A stretch of DNA of 64,000 bases from Staphylococcus aureus (GCF_001027105.1 NZ_CP011526.1:1364001-1428000), one strand, 5' to 3'; positions 10,585 through 23,357 are shown, numbered from the stretch's first letter. The notes: a model not told the origin generated them from the letters alone. A program made the numbers and translations.

Positions 10585-11583
10585 ATGACATTACTAACAA
10601 GAATAAAAACTGAAACTATATTACTTGAAAGCGACATTAAAGAGCTAATCGATATACTTATTTCTCCTAGTATTGGAACTGATATTAAATATGAATTACT
10701 TAGTTCCTATTCGGAGCGAGAAATCCAACAACAAGAATTAACATATATTGTACGTAGCTTAATTAATACAATGTATCCACATCAACCATGTTATGAAGGG
10801 GCTATGTGTGTGTGCGGCACAGGTGGTGACAAGTCAAATAGTTTCAACATTTCAACGACTGTTGCTTTTGTTGTAGCAAGTGCTGGCGTAAAAGTTATAA
10901 AACATGGTAATAAAAGTATTACCTCAAATTCAGGTAGTACGGATTTGTTAAATCAAATGAACATACAAACAACAACTGTTGATGATACACCTAACCAATT
11001 AAATGAAAAAGACCTTGTATTCATTGGTGCAACTGAATCATATCCAATCATGAAGTATATGCAACCAGTTAGAAAAATGATTGGAAAGCCTACAATATTA
11101 AACCTTGTGGGTCCATTAATTAATCCATATCACTTAACGTATCAAATGGTAGGCGTCTTTGATCCTACAAAGTTAAAGTTAGTTGCTAAAACGATTAAAG
11201 ATTTAGGTAGAAAACGTGCAATCGTTTTACATGGTGCAAATGGTATGGATGAAGCAACACTATCTGGTGATAATTTGATATATGAATTGACTGAAGATGG
11301 AGAAATCAAAAATTACACATTAAATGCGACTGATTATGGTTTGAAACATGCGCCGAATAGTGATTTTAAAGGCGGTTCACCTGAAGAAAATTTAGCAATC
11401 TCCCTTAATATCTTGAATGGTAAAGATCAGTCAAGTCGACGTGATGTTGTCTTACTAAATGCGGGTTTAAGCCTTTATGTTGCAGAGAAAGTGGATACCA
11501 TCGCAGAAGGCATAGAACTTGCAACTACATTGATTGATAATGGTGAAGCATTGGAAAAATACCATCAAATGAGAGGTGAATAA
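10585..11583 (+). CDS. trpD: Anthranilate phosphoribosyltransferase
   Basis: Transfers phosphoribose from PRPP to anthranilate. It has 332 residues, standard for TrpD. The PRPP-binding motif is [15 protein letters not shown], followed by [16 protein letters not shown] (anthranilate/PRPP loop) and NLVGPLINP. The ATG at 10585 is preferred because the in-frame ATG nine bases earlier abuts the GAAGG ribosome-binding site and overlaps the trpG stop. It lies five bases after trpG. Confidence 0.95.
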
Positions 11584-11584
11584 T

Positions 11585-12367
11585 ATGACGATTTTATCAG
11601 AAATTGTTAAATATAAACAGTCACTTTTACAAAATGGCTATTATCAAGACAAACTTAATACCTTGAAAAGTGTGAAGATTCAGAATAAAAAATCTTTTAT
11701 AAACGCAATTGAGAAAGAACCAAAGCTAGCAATTATTGCAGAAATTAAATCGAAGAGTCCTACAGTTAATGACTTACCTGAACGAGATTTATCGCAACAA
11801 ATCTCAGATTATGACCAATATGGTGCAAATGCCGTGTCCATTTTAACTGATGAAAAGTACTTTGGTGGTAGTTTTGAAAGATTACAAGCATTGACGACAA
11901 AAACAACATTACCCGTATTATGCAAAGACTTTATTATAGACCCGCTTCAAATTGATGTTGCTAAACAAGCTGGTGCATCTATGATTTTATTGATCGTTAA
12001 CATCTTATCTGATAAACAATTGAAAGATTTATATAACTACGCTATATCGCAAAATCTAGAAGTGTTAGTTGAAGTACATGATCGCCATGAATTAGAACGT
12101 GCCTATAAGGTTAATGCTAAATTGATTGGTGTAAATAACAGGGACTTAAAACGATTTGTTACAAATGTGGAACATACAAATACTATTTTAGAAAATAAAA
12201 AAACAAATCATTATTATATTTCTGAAAGTGGTATTCACGATGCATCTGATGTAAGAAAAATCTTGCATAGTGGTATCGATGGCTTACTAATAGGTGAGGC
12301 GCTTATGCGTTGTGACAATCTATCTGAATTTTTACCACAACTGAAAATGCAAAAGGTGAAGTCATGA
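11585..12367 (+). CDS. trpC: Indole-3-glycerol phosphate synthase
   Basis: Closes the indole ring from carboxyphenylaminodeoxyribulose phosphate; a 260-residue TIM barrel. Visible family motifs are [10 protein letters not shown] (catalytic Glu/Lys), VLCKDFIID with catalytic Lys, [19 protein letters not shown] and the phosphate site GLLIGEALM. The ATG is preceded by GAGAGGTG; a GTG in frame nine bases earlier lies inside that ribosome-binding site. One base separates it from trpD, and its stop overlaps the trpF start. Confidence 0.95.
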
Positions 12368-12999
12368 TGAAATTGAAATTTTGTGGCTTTACATCAATAA
12401 AGGATGTTACAGCGGCCAGTCAATTACCTATTGATGCGATAGGTTTCATCCATTATGAAAAAAGTAAAAGGCATCAAACAATTACCCAAATAAAAAAGTT
12501 AGCGTCTGCTGTTCCAAATCATATCGATAAAGTATGTGTCATGGTAAATCCTGATTTAACAACAATTGAACACGTATTAAGCAATACGTCAATTAACACA
12601 ATACAGTTACACGGCACAGAATCTATTGATTTTATACAGGAAATTAAAAAGAAATATTCAAGCATTAAAATCACTAAAGCTTTAGCTGCAGATGAAAACA
12701 TAATCCAAAACATAAATAAATATAAAGGGTTCGTAGATTTATTTATTATCGACACACCCTCAGTGTCGTATGGTGGTACCGGTCAAACATATGACTGGAC
12801 TATTTTGAAGCACATAAAAGACATACCTTATTTGATAGCAGGAGGCATTAACTCTGAAAATATTCAAACAGTTAATCAACTTAAATTATCACATCAAGGT
12901 TATGATCTTGCATCAGGTATAGAAGTAAATGGGCGAAAAGATATAGAAAAAATGACAGCAATTGTAAATATTGTGAAAGGAGATAGAGACAATGAATAA
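12367..12999 (+). CDS. trpF: Phosphoribosylanthranilate isomerase
   Basis: Amadori isomerisation of phosphoribosylanthranilate. A 210-residue TIM barrel starting MKLKFCGF with the catalytic Cys at residue 6; further marks are the IQLHG strand, catalytic Asp in LFIIDTPS, and the phosphate-binding segments AGGIN and GYDLASGIE. Two tandem ATGs are present and I chose the second, matching the usual protein start. TrpC and TrpF are separate proteins here, not fused as in enteric bacteria. Confidence 0.94.
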
Positions 13000-14206
13000 A
13001 CAAATACAAACAGAAGCAGATGAATTAGGTTTCTTTGGTGAATATGGAGGGCAATATGTTCCAGAAACATTAATGCCAGCAATTATTGAGTTGAAAAAAG
13101 CTTATAAAGAGGCAAAAGCAGACCCAGAGTTTCAAAGAGAACTGGAATACTATTTATCAGAGTATGTAGGACGCGCGACACCACTTACATATGCTGCATC
13201 ATATACTGAAAGCCTAGGTGGCGCTAAAATATATTTGAAACGAGAGGATCTAAATCATACAGGCGCCCATAAAATTAATAATGCGTTAGGTCAAGCGTTG
13301 CTTGCTAAAAGAATGGGCAAGAAGAAGCTTGTTGCTGAAACTGGTGCGGGTCAACATGGTGTAGCTAGTGCTACGGTTGCTGCATTATTTGATATGGAAC
13401 TTGTTGTCTTTATGGGAAGTGAAGATATTAAAAGACAACAACTTAATGTATTTAGAATGGAATTACTTGGTGCAAAGGTTGTGGCAGTTGAAGATGGTCA
13501 AGGGACTTTATCGGATGCAGTTAATAAAGCATTGCAATATTGGGTAAGTCATGTAGATGATACACATTATTTATTAGGTTCTGCATTAGGTCCAGACCCG
13601 TTCCCAACGATTGTTAGAGATTTTCAGAGTGTGATTGGTAAAGAAATAAAATCACAGATATTGAAGAAAGAAGGTCGACTTCCGGATGCAATTGTAGCAT
13701 GTATCGGTGGTGGCTCAAATGCAATCGGTACATTTTATCCATTTATTAAAGATGATGTTGCATTATACGGTGTTGAAGCCGCAGGTCAAGGCGATGATAC
13801 TGATAAACATGCACTTGCAATTGGCAAAGGATCACCTGGCGTATTACATGGTACTAAAATGTATTTAATTCAAGATGAAGATGGGCAAGTGCAACTAGCA
13901 CATTCTATTTCAGCAGGACTTGATTATCCTGGTATTGGACCAGAACATTCTTATTACCACGACATTGGTAGAGTAACTTTTGAAAATGCTAGTGATACAC
14001 AAGCAATGAATGCTTTAATCAACTTTACAAAACATGAAGGTATTATACCTGCAATTGAAAGTGCACATGCACTGAGTTATGTTGAAAGACTAGCGCCTAC
14101 GATGTCGAAAGAAGATATTATTGTAGTAACTATTTCTGGACGTGGCGATAAAGATATGGAAACAATTAGACAATATATGGTAGAGCGAGGTCTTGCAAAT
14201 GACTAA
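12992..14206 (+). CDS. trpB: Tryptophan synthase beta subunit
   Basis: PLP enzyme that condenses indole with serine. It has 404 residues. The PLP lysine is Lys94 in [15 protein letters not shown], the phosphate-binding loop is GGGSNAIG, and the substrate loop ETGAGQHG is intact. Its start overlaps trpF by eight bases after a strong AAAGGAGA ribosome-binding site, and its end overlaps trpA by eight, the usual close coupling of the alpha2beta2 complex. Confidence 0.97.
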
Positions 14207-14927
14207 ATTATTTATACCTTATATTATGGGCAATAAAGATTTGATTGAAAATGCAACATTGTTGAGTGAAAATGGTGCAGATATAATTGAAATTGGAGTA
14301 CCTTTCTCTGATCCGGTTGCTGATGGTCCAGTTATCATGGAAGCAGGTCAACAAGCGATTAAACAAGGCATCACGATAGATTATATTTTCAATCAATTAG
14401 AAAAACATGGTGATCAAATTAAGTGTAACTATGTATTAATGACGTATTATAATATTATTTGTCATTATGGAGAACAAGCGTTTTTTGAAAAATGTCGAGA
14501 TACTGGTGTCTACGGCTTAATTATTCCTGATTTACCATATGAATTATCGCAGCGTTTAAAACAACAATTTAGTCACTATGGCGTCAAAATCATATCGTTA
14601 GTTGCGATGACTACTGATGACAAACGTATAAAAGATATCGTATCCCATGCGGAAGGCTTTATTTATACTGTGACGATGAATGCGACAACAGGGCAAAACG
14701 GTGCGTTTCATCCAGAATTAAAACGAAAAATTGAGTCAATTAAAGCGATAGCCAATGTGCCAGTTGTCGCAGGATTTGGTATAAGAACACCACAACATGT
14801 TGCAGATATAAAAGAGGTTGCAGATGGCATTGTCATTGGTAGCGAAATCGTTAAGCGATTTAAATCTAACACGCGTGAGGAAATCATTAAATATTTACAA
14901 TCTATCCAACAAACATTGAATAATTAA
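14199..14927 (+). CDS. trpA: Tryptophan synthase alpha subunit
   Basis: Cleaves indole-glycerol phosphate and channels indole to TrpB. A 242-residue TIM barrel. The catalytic Glu31 and Asp42 lie in [18 protein letters not shown], and the phosphate site is VVAGFGI near residue 200. This start overlaps trpB by eight bases; a TTG six bases upstream is possible but less likely. Last gene of the operon, followed by a large inverted repeat. Confidence 0.95.
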   Translation: MTKLFIPYIMGNKDLIENATLLSENGADIIEIGVPFSDPVADGPVIMEAGQQAIKQGITIDYIFNQLEKHGDQIKCNYVLMTYYNIICHYGEQAFFEKCRDTGVYGLIIPDLPYELSQRLKQQFSHYGVKIISLVAMTTDDKRIKDIVSHAEGFIYTVTMNATTGQNGAFHPELKRKIESIKAIANVPVVAGFGIRTPQHVADIKEVADGIVIGSEIVKRFKSNTREEIIKYLQSIQQTLNN

Positions 14928-14993
14928 GTTTACTTGATTTAAAAAAATTAGGCGAATACTGTTTGAAAAAGTGAAAAACGGTGAATTATAAAA

Positions 14994-15067
14994 TTGAATA
15001 CAATTTCAAAAAAAGTAATATGAGCAAACCCAAACGTTCATATTACTTTTTTTGAAATTGTATTCAA
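14994..15067. terminator. Perfect 30-bp inverted repeat ending the trp operon
   Basis: Arms 14994–15023 and 15038–15067 are exact reverse complements of 30 bp around a 14-nt loop. The inner stem (AGTAATATGA / TCATATTACT) runs into seven T on either strand, so it can terminate transcription in both directions. It is the most stable hairpin in the trp–fem gap. Confidence 0.85.
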
Positions 15068-15248
15068 AAATCTAAATATTACTATAAAAGTATACGCAAT
15101 TAAAGCGTTTATGTTTTAGTTTTAACATTAACTATTGTATACTTATTTAGATTAGATTTATTATTTTTGACATTTGCAGAGGGGAAATAGAAAAACTGCA
15201 AATACGGAAATGAAATTAATTAACGAGAGACAAATAGGAGTAATGATA

Positions 15249-16511
15249 ATGAAGTTTACAAATTTAACAGCTAAAGAGTTTGGTGCCTTTACAGATAGCA
15301 TGCCATACAGTCATTTCACGCAAACTGTTGGCCACTATGAGTTAAAGCTTGCTGAAGGTTATGAAACACATTTAGTGGGAATAAAAAACAATAATAACGA
15401 GGTCATTGCAGCTTGCTTACTTACTGCTGTACCTGTTATGAAAGTGTTCAAGTATTTTTATTCAAATCGCGGTCCAGTGATTGATTATGAAAATCAAGAA
15501 CTCGTACACTTTTTCTTTAATGAATTATCAAAATATGTTAAAAAACATCGTTGTCTATACCTACATATCGATCCATATTTACCATATCAATACTTGAATC
15601 ATGATGGCGAGATTACAGGTAATGCTGGTAATGATTGGTTCTTTGATAAAATGAGTAACTTAGGATTTGAACATACTGGATTCCATAAAGGATTTGATCC
15701 TGTGCTACAAATTCGTTATCACTCAGTGTTAGATTTAAAAGATAAAACAGCAGATGACATCATTAAAAATATGGATGGACTTAGAAAAAGAAACACGAAA
15801 AAAGTTAAAAAGAATGGTGTTAAAGTAAGATTTTTATCTGAAGAAGAACTACCAATTTTTAGATCATTTATGGAAGATACGTCAGAATCAAAAGCTTTTG
15901 CTGATCGTGATGACAAATTTTACTACAATCGCTTAAAATATTACAAAGACCGTGTGTTAGTACCTTTAGCGTATATCAACTTTGATGAATATATTAAAGA
16001 ACTAAACGAAGAGCGTGATATTTTAAATAAAGATTTAAATAAAGCGTTAAAGGATATTGAAAAACGTCCTGAAAATAAAAAAGCACATAACAAGCGAGAT
16101 AACTTACAACAACAACTTGATGCAAATGAGCAAAAGATTGAAGAAGGTAAACGTCTACAAGAAGAACATGGTAATGAATTACCTATCTCTGCTGGTTTCT
16201 TCTTTATCAATCCATTTGAAGTTGTTTATTATGCTGGTGGTACATCAAATGCATTCCGTCATTTTGCCGGAAGTTATGCAGTGCAATGGGAAATGATTAA
16301 TTATGCATTAAATCATGGCATTGACCGTTATAATTTCTATGGTGTTAGTGGTAAATTTACAGAAGATGCTGAAGATGCTGGTGTAGTTAAATTCAAAAAA
16401 GGTTACAATGCTGAAATTATTGAATATGTTGGTGACTTTATTAAACCAATTAATAAACCTGTTTACGCAGCATATACCGCACTTAAAAAAGTTAAAGACA
16501 GAATTTTTTAG
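15249..16511 (+). CDS. femA: FemA aminoacyltransferase (glycines 2 and 3 of the interpeptide bridge)
   Basis: FemABX-family enzyme adding the second and third glycines from Gly-tRNA to the pentaglycine bridge of lipid II; needed for full methicillin resistance. It has 420 residues, with two GNAT-like subdomains and a helical arm (about residues 245–305) rich in Glu, Lys and Gln that forms an antiparallel coiled coil. Typical segments are YFYSNRGPVIDY, DGLRKRNTKKVKKNGVKVRF and DRYNFYGVSG. I set the start at the ATG after TAGGAG; an upstream in-frame start 25 codons earlier has no suitable ribosome-binding site. femB follows after 18 bases. Confidence 0.97.
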   Translation: MKFTNLTAKEFGAFTDSMPYSHFTQTVGHYELKLAEGYETHLVGIKNNNNEVIAACLLTAVPVMKVFKYFYSNRGPVIDYENQELVHFFFNELSKYVKKHRCLYLHIDPYLPYQYLNHDGEITGNAGNDWFFDKMSNLGFEHTGFHKGFDPVLQIRYHSVLDLKDKTADDIIKNMDGLRKRNTKKVKKNGVKVRFLSEEELPIFRSFMEDTSESKAFADRDDKFYYNRLKYYKDRVLVPLAYINFDEYIKELNEERDILNKDLNKALKDIEKRPENKKAHNKRDNLQQQLDANEQKIEEGKRLQEEHGNELPISAGFFFINPFEVVYYAGGTSNAFRHFAGSYAVQWEMINYALNHGIDRYNFYGVSGKFTEDAEDAGVVKFKKGYNAEIIEYVGDFIKPINKPVYAAYTALKKVKDRIF

Positions 16512-17789
<1,278 letters not shown>

Positions 17790-17802
17790 ATGTAAATGAT
17801 GT

Positions 17803-17838
17803 TAGGGCTTATAGTTATTGATACTATAGGCTCTTTTT
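17803..17838 (+). terminator. femAB terminator
   Basis: A stem GGGCTTATAGT / ACTATAGGCTC (one G-U pair) with a 7-nt loop is followed by six T. Confidence 0.8.
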
Positions 17839-18414
<576 letters not shown>

Positions 18415-18442
18415 TCGTCACATAACTTACTTATGCTATAAT
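18415..18442 (+). promoter_or_regulatory. Extended -10 promoter of the HAD phosphatase gene
   Basis: TGCTATAAT (18434–18442) is an extended -10 element; the weak TCGTCA at 18415–18420 could be the -35 with a 16-bp spacer. Confidence 0.55.
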
Positions 18443-18471
18443 CATGGTATTATATTGTTTGGAGTGATTTG

Positions 18472-19239
18472 ATGAGATTTGTCTTTGATATTGATGGTAC
18501 GCTTTGTTTTGACGGCCGATTAATTGACCAGACTATTATTGATACATTGTTACAATTACAACATGATGGTCATGAACTTATATTTGCATCAGCACGTCCG
18601 ATTCGTGATTTGTTGCCAGTTTTACCATCAGTATTTCATCAGCACACATTAATTGGCGCAAATGGTGCTATGATTTCACAGCAATCAAAGATTTCTGTTA
18701 TCAAACCAATTCATACTGATACATATCATCATATCTTCAAAATAATTCAAAAGTATGAGTTAGATTATATTATTGATGATGATTGGAATTATGCTGCACA
18801 ACTTGACGCTGAGAACGCGATTTTTGAGCGTTTAGATCCACATAAGCTGGCCAGTTGTATTGATGTTGCAAATATCGACACGCCAATCAAGATTATTTTA
18901 TTAAATATAGACCCGGCACAAATTACAACTATATTAGACGAGCTAGATAAATACCATCAAGAATTGGAAATGATTCACCATTCAAATGAGTATAACATTG
19001 ATATAACAGCGCAAAATATTAACAAATATACTGCATTACAATATATATTTGATGCAGATGTTAAATATATAGCATTTGGTAATGACCACAATGATATTGT
19101 CATGTTACAACATGCTAGTAGTGGCTATATTATAGGACCATCAGAAGCATACACACACGCAATATTGAAACTTGATAAAATCAAACACATCAATAATAAT
19201 GCACAAGCTATTTGCAAAGTCTTAAAATCATATAAATAA
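18472..19239 (+). CDS. Cof-type HAD superfamily phosphatase
   Basis: Predicted cytoplasmic HAD hydrolase of the Cof/YkrA type II group, acting on small phosphorylated metabolites; substrate unknown. The 255-residue protein starts with the nucleophile motif FDIDGTL, has motif II in FASARP, an inserted cap domain (about residues 80–180), and motif IV GNDHNDIVML near the end. The ATG lies five bases after GGAGTG; the preceding TTG is not needed. Monocistronic, converging on the SWIM protein gene. Confidence 0.87.
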   Translation: MRFVFDIDGTLCFDGRLIDQTIIDTLLQLQHDGHELIFASARPIRDLLPVLPSVFHQHTLIGANGAMISQQSKISVIKPIHTDTYHHIFKIIQKYELDYIIDDDWNYAAQLDAENAIFERLDPHKLASCIDVANIDTPIKIILLNIDPAQITTILDELDKYHQELEMIHHSNEYNIDITAQNINKYTALQYIFDADVKYIAFGNDHNDIVMLQHASSGYIIGPSEAYTHAILKLDKIKHINNNAQAICKVLKSYK

Positions 19240-19244
19240 AAACA

Positions 19245-19281
19245 CCCCTATCAAATGATAATCATTATCAATCGATAGGGG
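19245..19281. terminator. Bidirectional terminator containing a Fur-box-like palindrome
   Basis: Outer stem CCCCTATC / GATAGGGG between converging genes. Its loop is TGATAATCATTATCA (19256–19270), a perfect 7-1-7 palindrome matching the Fur box. T-rich sequence follows on the plus strand (GCTATTTTAAT). A terminator role fits the position; Fur binding is unproven. Confidence 0.7.
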
Positions 19282-19286
19282 CTATT

Positions 19287-19760
19287 TTAATAAAATTCGT
19301 CCTCGAACATTTCTTCCTCTTCATCTAATCCAAATAATTCTGCCATTTCTCCATGTTCAATTAACATGTTTAAATATGCATCGCGGAGTTCTTCTTCACT
19401 CATATCATTAATCATTTCTTTAAGACTATCAATCCACATATTTCTGCGTAATTGATAGTCTTCTTCAACTTCGTTTAACATCATTATATGTTTATTTGCT
19501 GCTTCTGGACTAGCTGTAAAGAGTAATGCAATCATATGTTTACATATCACTCGTCTTCCATCAGCATGAGGACAATTACATATGGATTTTCTAGGATGTT
19601 CCATATCAATATAACAACGATATACTTTGTTGCCACTGCCCTTTACTTCAGCCTCATGCTGCGTTTCTGAAAATGATTTTAAGTTAATGACGCATTCACT
19701 TTGATAATAATTAAAGCCTCTTTCTATAGAACGAATACTTGCAATATCAAGTAATCCCAT
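19287..19760 (-). CDS. SWIM zinc-finger protein
   Basis: A 157-residue protein with a SWIM zinc finger, Cys61-x-Cys63-x9-Cys73-x-His75 (CNCPHADGRR...CKH). SWIM domains bind DNA or proteins; the role of this short bacterial version is not known to me. The C-terminal third is very acidic (DEEEEMFEDEFY). Transcribed on its own, downstream of the nik/opp2 genes on the same strand and about 120 bases from them. Confidence 0.8.
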   Translation of the reverse strand: MGLLDIASIRSIERGFNYYQSECVINLKSFSETQHEAEVKGSGNKVYRCYIDMEHPRKSICNCPHADGRRVICKHMIALLFTASPEAANKHIMMLNEVEEDYQLRRNMWIDSLKEMINDMSEEELRDAYLNMLIEHGEMAELFGLDEEEEMFEDEFY

Positions 19761-19883
19761 TAATGATACTCCTTTTTATTATTATTTTTAAATAAAGAAA
19801 ATAAAATAGATAAGTGTCTAGATTAAAATACTTGATTTATCTATATTTTATAACAAGTCTAGAATTATCGCATTCTTAAATAA

Positions 19884-20585
19884 CTAATATGAAAATGCTT
19901 GCACTAATTCTTTTGTATAAGGGTGTCTATCAACATTAAATAATTCCTCTATTGCAAAATCATCGACTATCATGCCATCCTTAAGAACGATAATTCTATT
20001 AACTAAGCGTTGTAACACGGATAAATCATGAGAAATAACGATAAAATGATTTAAGTTCGTAATCGTTTGCGCTTTTAATATATTGATTACATTTTGTTCA
20101 GCTATAACATCTAAATTTGAAGTTATCTCATCACATATTAAAACGCGAGGCTGTGCTAATAACGAACGCATGACATTAAATCTTTGTAATTGTCCGCCAC
20201 TCACTTCGCTTGGTAATTTAGTCAATAATTGCGCGTTTAACTCAAAAGTAGATAAATGTTGTAATAATAATTGATCCTGAGCAGTATTATCAGTTAGACC
20301 TCTGTAATAATATAACGCTTCTTTTAATGAGGTCTCAATCGTCCAATCAGGGTTAAAGCTAGTTAAAGGGTGTTGGAAAATCGGTAACACAGCATTGTCA
20401 CTTAAGTAAATCTCTCCTTTAACAGGTTTAAACAAGCCAAGAACCAATGAAGCGAGCGTACTTTTACCACAGCCACTTTCGCCTAAAATACCAACATTTT
20501 CTCCATCAGGTATAGTAATATTGATATCTTGTAGCACCATCTGCTTTTTATTATAACCAAAAGTCACATGTTTTAACTCAATCAT
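19884..20585 (-). CDS. nikE: Nickel/oligopeptide ABC transporter ATP-binding protein (NikE / Opp2F)
   Basis: Second ATPase of a PepT/Opp/Nik-family importer. At 233 residues it is shorter than typical OppF (about 300) and lacks the C-terminal oligopeptide extension, as in nickel-type systems. Walker A GESGCGKST (about 34–42), signature VSGGQLQRF, Walker B VLICDEITSNLD and an H-loop in VISHDLSV are all intact. It overlaps nikD by eight bases. In S. aureus the Opp2 genes were shown to be a nickel importer supplying urease and were renamed NikBCDE. Confidence 0.85.
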   Translation of the reverse strand: MIELKHVTFGYNKKQMVLQDINITIPDGENVGILGESGCGKSTLASLVLGLFKPVKGEIYLSDNAVLPIFQHPLTSFNPDWTIETSLKEALYYYRGLTDNTAQDQLLLQHLSTFELNAQLLTKLPSEVSGGQLQRFNVMRSLLAQPRVLICDEITSNLDVIAEQNVINILKAQTITNLNHFIVISHDLSVLQRLVNRIIVLKDGMIVDDFAIEELFNVDRHPYTKELVQAFSY

Positions 20586-21351
20586 AGTAATCCCTCTTTA
20601 ATTGTGTTCTATATTTAATTAGACGTTCAGTATACGGATGCAAATGCTCATACTTGAAATGATTAATATTACCTCGTTCAATGATTTGACCTTCTTTTAA
20701 AACATAAATGTACTGACAATATTTCAATACATGACTTAAGTTATGTGTGATAATAAATAATGTTTGACCATGTTCTAATACAATATGCTGTAATAAATCC
20801 ATCACTTGATTACCGTTCAAAGCATCCAATGATGCAACTGGTTCGTCTGCAATGATTAATTTAGGCTCCAACATGAGAACGCTTGCTATGTATACGCGTT
20901 CAAGTTGGCCCCCAGAAAGTTGGAAACTATATTTATTTAATATATCTTTGCTTTGTAAATTAACCCACGACAAAGCCTTATCAACTTTGGACAAAGCCTC
21001 TTCTTTACTACCTTTATAATGCTTACGATAAATCGCAGTTAACTGTTTACCTAATTTAGTATGGTCGTTAAAACTTTCTGCATAATTTTGAGAAATATAG
21101 CCAATTGTATGACCATAATATTGACTCAATCTACTAACATTTTCCCCATCAAATTGGTACGAATCATACGTGCAGCTTAAATCAAATGGTAAATATTCAA
21201 GTAAAGCTTTAGCAATCAAACTTTTTCCAGCGCCGCTCTCTCCAATCAAGGCATTAATCTGTTGACTAAAAATTTTCAAATCAATCCCTTTAATAAGAGA
21301 TTTCTCACTAGTATTCTTTATTGTTAAATTTTGTATATCAATGAGACTCAT
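20578..21351 (-). CDS. nikD: Nickel/oligopeptide ABC transporter ATP-binding protein (NikD / Opp2D)
   Basis: First ATPase of the importer, about 257 residues. Walker [10 protein letters not shown], signature LSGGQLERV, Walker [13 protein letters not shown] and H-loop IITHNLSH are present. Three candidate starts (GTG and two adjacent ATGs) lie within nine bases of a GGGGTG ribosome-binding site; the last ATG has the best spacing and is used here. It overlaps nikC by 14 bases and nikE by eight, pointing to one polycistronic, translationally coupled unit. Confidence 0.86.
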   Translation of the reverse strand: MSLIDIQNLTIKNTSEKSLIKGIDLKIFSQQINALIGESGAGKSLIAKALLEYLPFDLSCTYDSYQFDGENVSRLSQYYGHTIGYISQNYAESFNDHTKLGKQLTAIYRKHYKGSKEEALSKVDKALSWVNLQSKDILNKYSFQLSGGQLERVYIASVLMLEPKLIIADEPVASLDALNGNQVMDLLQHIVLEHGQTLFIITHNLSHVLKYCQYIYVLKEGQIIERGNINHFKYEHLHPYTERLIKYRTQLKRDYYD

Positions 21352-22168
21352 CATATTCACCCCGTTGTTTCAGCAATCTATCTCTTAGTGCATCACCGGT
21401 TAAATTAAAAATTAAAATAGTTATAGCAATGACTGAAGCAGGTGCAATCAACATAATTGGATGAGACGAAATAAAATCACGACCTTGTTGCAACATAGCG
21501 CCCCACTCTGGTGTTGGCGGTTGTGCACCTAACCCAATAAATGATAGTGAACTTATATATAGAATGATTTTACCGAAATCAACGACCATCAAAACGATAA
21601 TAGCCGGTATAATTTTAGGTGTTAAATGACGTATTAATATTGTTCTTGTTGGTACATGAAATAATTGTGCCATTTTTATATAAGGCTTATTCATTTCGCT
21701 ATTAACTATACTTCTAGTCAACCTTGTGTAATTCATCCATTTTATTAATGTAATTGAGATAACTAAATTCCATAAAGATGGTTGAAAAAAACTTGCTAAA
21801 GCAATCATGATGATAAATTCTGGAATACTTAGACCAACATCAATAAACCTTAACACTAATCGTTCAATCCACCCTTTTTTGTATCCGGCAAATAGACCTA
21901 GTGTAACACCTATGACAACGATAGCTATTAATGTTAAAACAGTAACAAACAATGTTGAACGTGCACCGATAATAATTCGGGTAAATAAATCTCTCCCATA
22001 ATCATCAGTTCCTAATAAATGCAACCAACTAATAGGTTCAAAAGTTTGTGATAAATTGACTTTGGTTGCATTTTCACTACTGACAAAGAATTGCAGTACA
22101 ATTACCACAAAAATAAATGCAACGAATACAAAAAATATCAGGTTATTCTTTGAAAATATTTTATGCAT
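21338..22168 (-). CDS. nikC: Nickel/oligopeptide ABC transporter permease (NikC / Opp2C)
   Basis: Inner-membrane permease of about 276 residues: an N-terminal helix (about 7–28), the [21 protein letters not shown] segment typical of OppC/DppC, then five helices and the [21 protein letters not shown] loop that characterises this permease type. The ATG overlaps the end of nikB; a GTG nine bases upstream is an alternative start. Confidence 0.86.
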   Translation of the reverse strand: MHKIFSKNNLIFFVFVAFIFVVIVLQFFVSSENATKVNLSQTFEPISWLHLLGTDDYGRDLFTRIIIGARSTLFVTVLTLIAIVVIGVTLGLFAGYKKGWIERLVLRFIDVGLSIPEFIIMIALASFFQPSLWNLVISITLIKWMNYTRLTRSIVNSEMNKPYIKMAQLFHVPTRTILIRHLTPKIIPAIIVLMVVDFGKIILYISSLSFIGLGAQPPTPEWGAMLQQGRDFISSHPIMLIAPASVIAITILIFNLTGDALRDRLLKQRGEYDESH

Positions 22169-23147
22169 GACGGTCACTACTTTCTGATATCAATGGTGTA
22201 TTGGTTTTGATTTTTGGATTTCCTAATTGTAAACGCTGCTTCGGATCAAGTAATAACGTTAATAAATCAGCAATCGTATTGATAATAACAACGAAGAAGC
22301 CAATAAATAACACGCATCCTTGAATAACAGGATAATCTCGAGATTTAATACTATCCATTAATAGATAACCAATACCAGGTATATCAAATAAATTTTCAAT
22401 CACTACAGTACCACCTATTAGACTGCCAAGTGAAATCCCTAGTAATGGGATAATCGGCAAAATTGTTGGTTTTAGTAAATCATGAATTAAAATATAACGT
22501 TCATTCATACCGCGTAATCTTGATGCTTGTACGATATTACTTTGCAATAACATCAATAAATTAGAACGCACTAAACGAATGATGTATGCACACATACCTA
22601 AAGATAGCGTGATTACAGGTAATATAAACTGACTTAGTATAACGCTATCTATATTCATTAAATTTGTGACAATAAATAATAAAATAATACCGATAAAGAA
22701 CGCTGGTAAACTAATCGATAGTGTTGAGATCACTCTAATCACTTTATCCGTCCACTTATGAAATCGTTTGGCTGCTATAATGCCGAGCGGTATAGATATG
22801 CATAACGACACTACTAATGTTGAAAATGATATGAGTAATGTTATGGGTGCATAGTTGAATAATATCTGTGTTACCGGTTCTTTTGATTCAAAACTTTTTC
22901 CTAAATTAAAATGTAATAAATGATTCATCCAATGCCACCACTGTACCAATAAAGAATCATTTAATCCCAATTTATCTTTGGTTGCATTTATTTGTTCCGT
23001 CGACACTTGTGCTACATCAAGATGTAATATTTTATCAACAGGATTGCCTGGTGATAATTTCATTAAAATGAATGTAAGTGTAGAAATAACAAATAAAACA
23101 ACTATCATTTGCATCAGTCTATACAACATAGACTTTATTATGAACAT
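22161..23147 (-). CDS. nikB: Nickel/oligopeptide ABC transporter permease (NikB / Opp2B)
   Basis: First gene of the importer operon, a 328-residue permease with the OppB pattern: N-terminal helix, SPGNPVD after it, and the conserved cytoplasmic loop ARGLRGMNE-like sequence ([12 protein letters not shown]) that docks to the ATPase, ending with [17 protein letters not shown]. The ATG follows the very strong AAGGAGGGGG ribosome-binding site. No substrate-binding protein gene is adjacent; NikA (Opp5A) is known to be encoded elsewhere in S. aureus. Confidence 0.87.
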   Translation of the reverse strand: MFIIKSMLYRLMQMIVVLFVISTLTFILMKLSPGNPVDKILHLDVAQVSTEQINATKDKLGLNDSLLVQWWHWMNHLLHFNLGKSFESKEPVTQILFNYAPITLLISFSTLVVSLCISIPLGIIAAKRFHKWTDKVIRVISTLSISLPAFFIGIILLFIVTNLMNIDSVILSQFILPVITLSLGMCAYIIRLVRSNLLMLLQSNIVQASRLRGMNERYILIHDLLKPTILPIIPLLGISLGSLIGGTVVIENLFDIPGIGYLLMDSIKSRDYPVIQGCVLFIGFFVVIINTIADLLTLLLDPKQRLQLGNPKIKTNTPLISESSDRHA

Positions 23148-23357
23148 AATAGTCCCCCTCCTTGTGTAAGTTACTAACACTTTCTTTTTACATGAGAATG
23201 GCGCATGTATATGCAACTTACATATTAAGAACTAACGTTCATTATAGTATTATCCATAAAGAAATTGAAGTATATTTAATTTTTTAACAAAATCATTATA
23301 AAATATAATATTTTGAATCAAGTCAACCATGTAAAATATAAAAAAGTCAAAACAAAA

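Noticed and set aside
15174-15248. N-terminal extension of FemA by 25 codons
   Set aside because: The extension lacks a ribosome-binding site and the shorter start has TAGGAG at proper spacing and the family's usual N-terminus.
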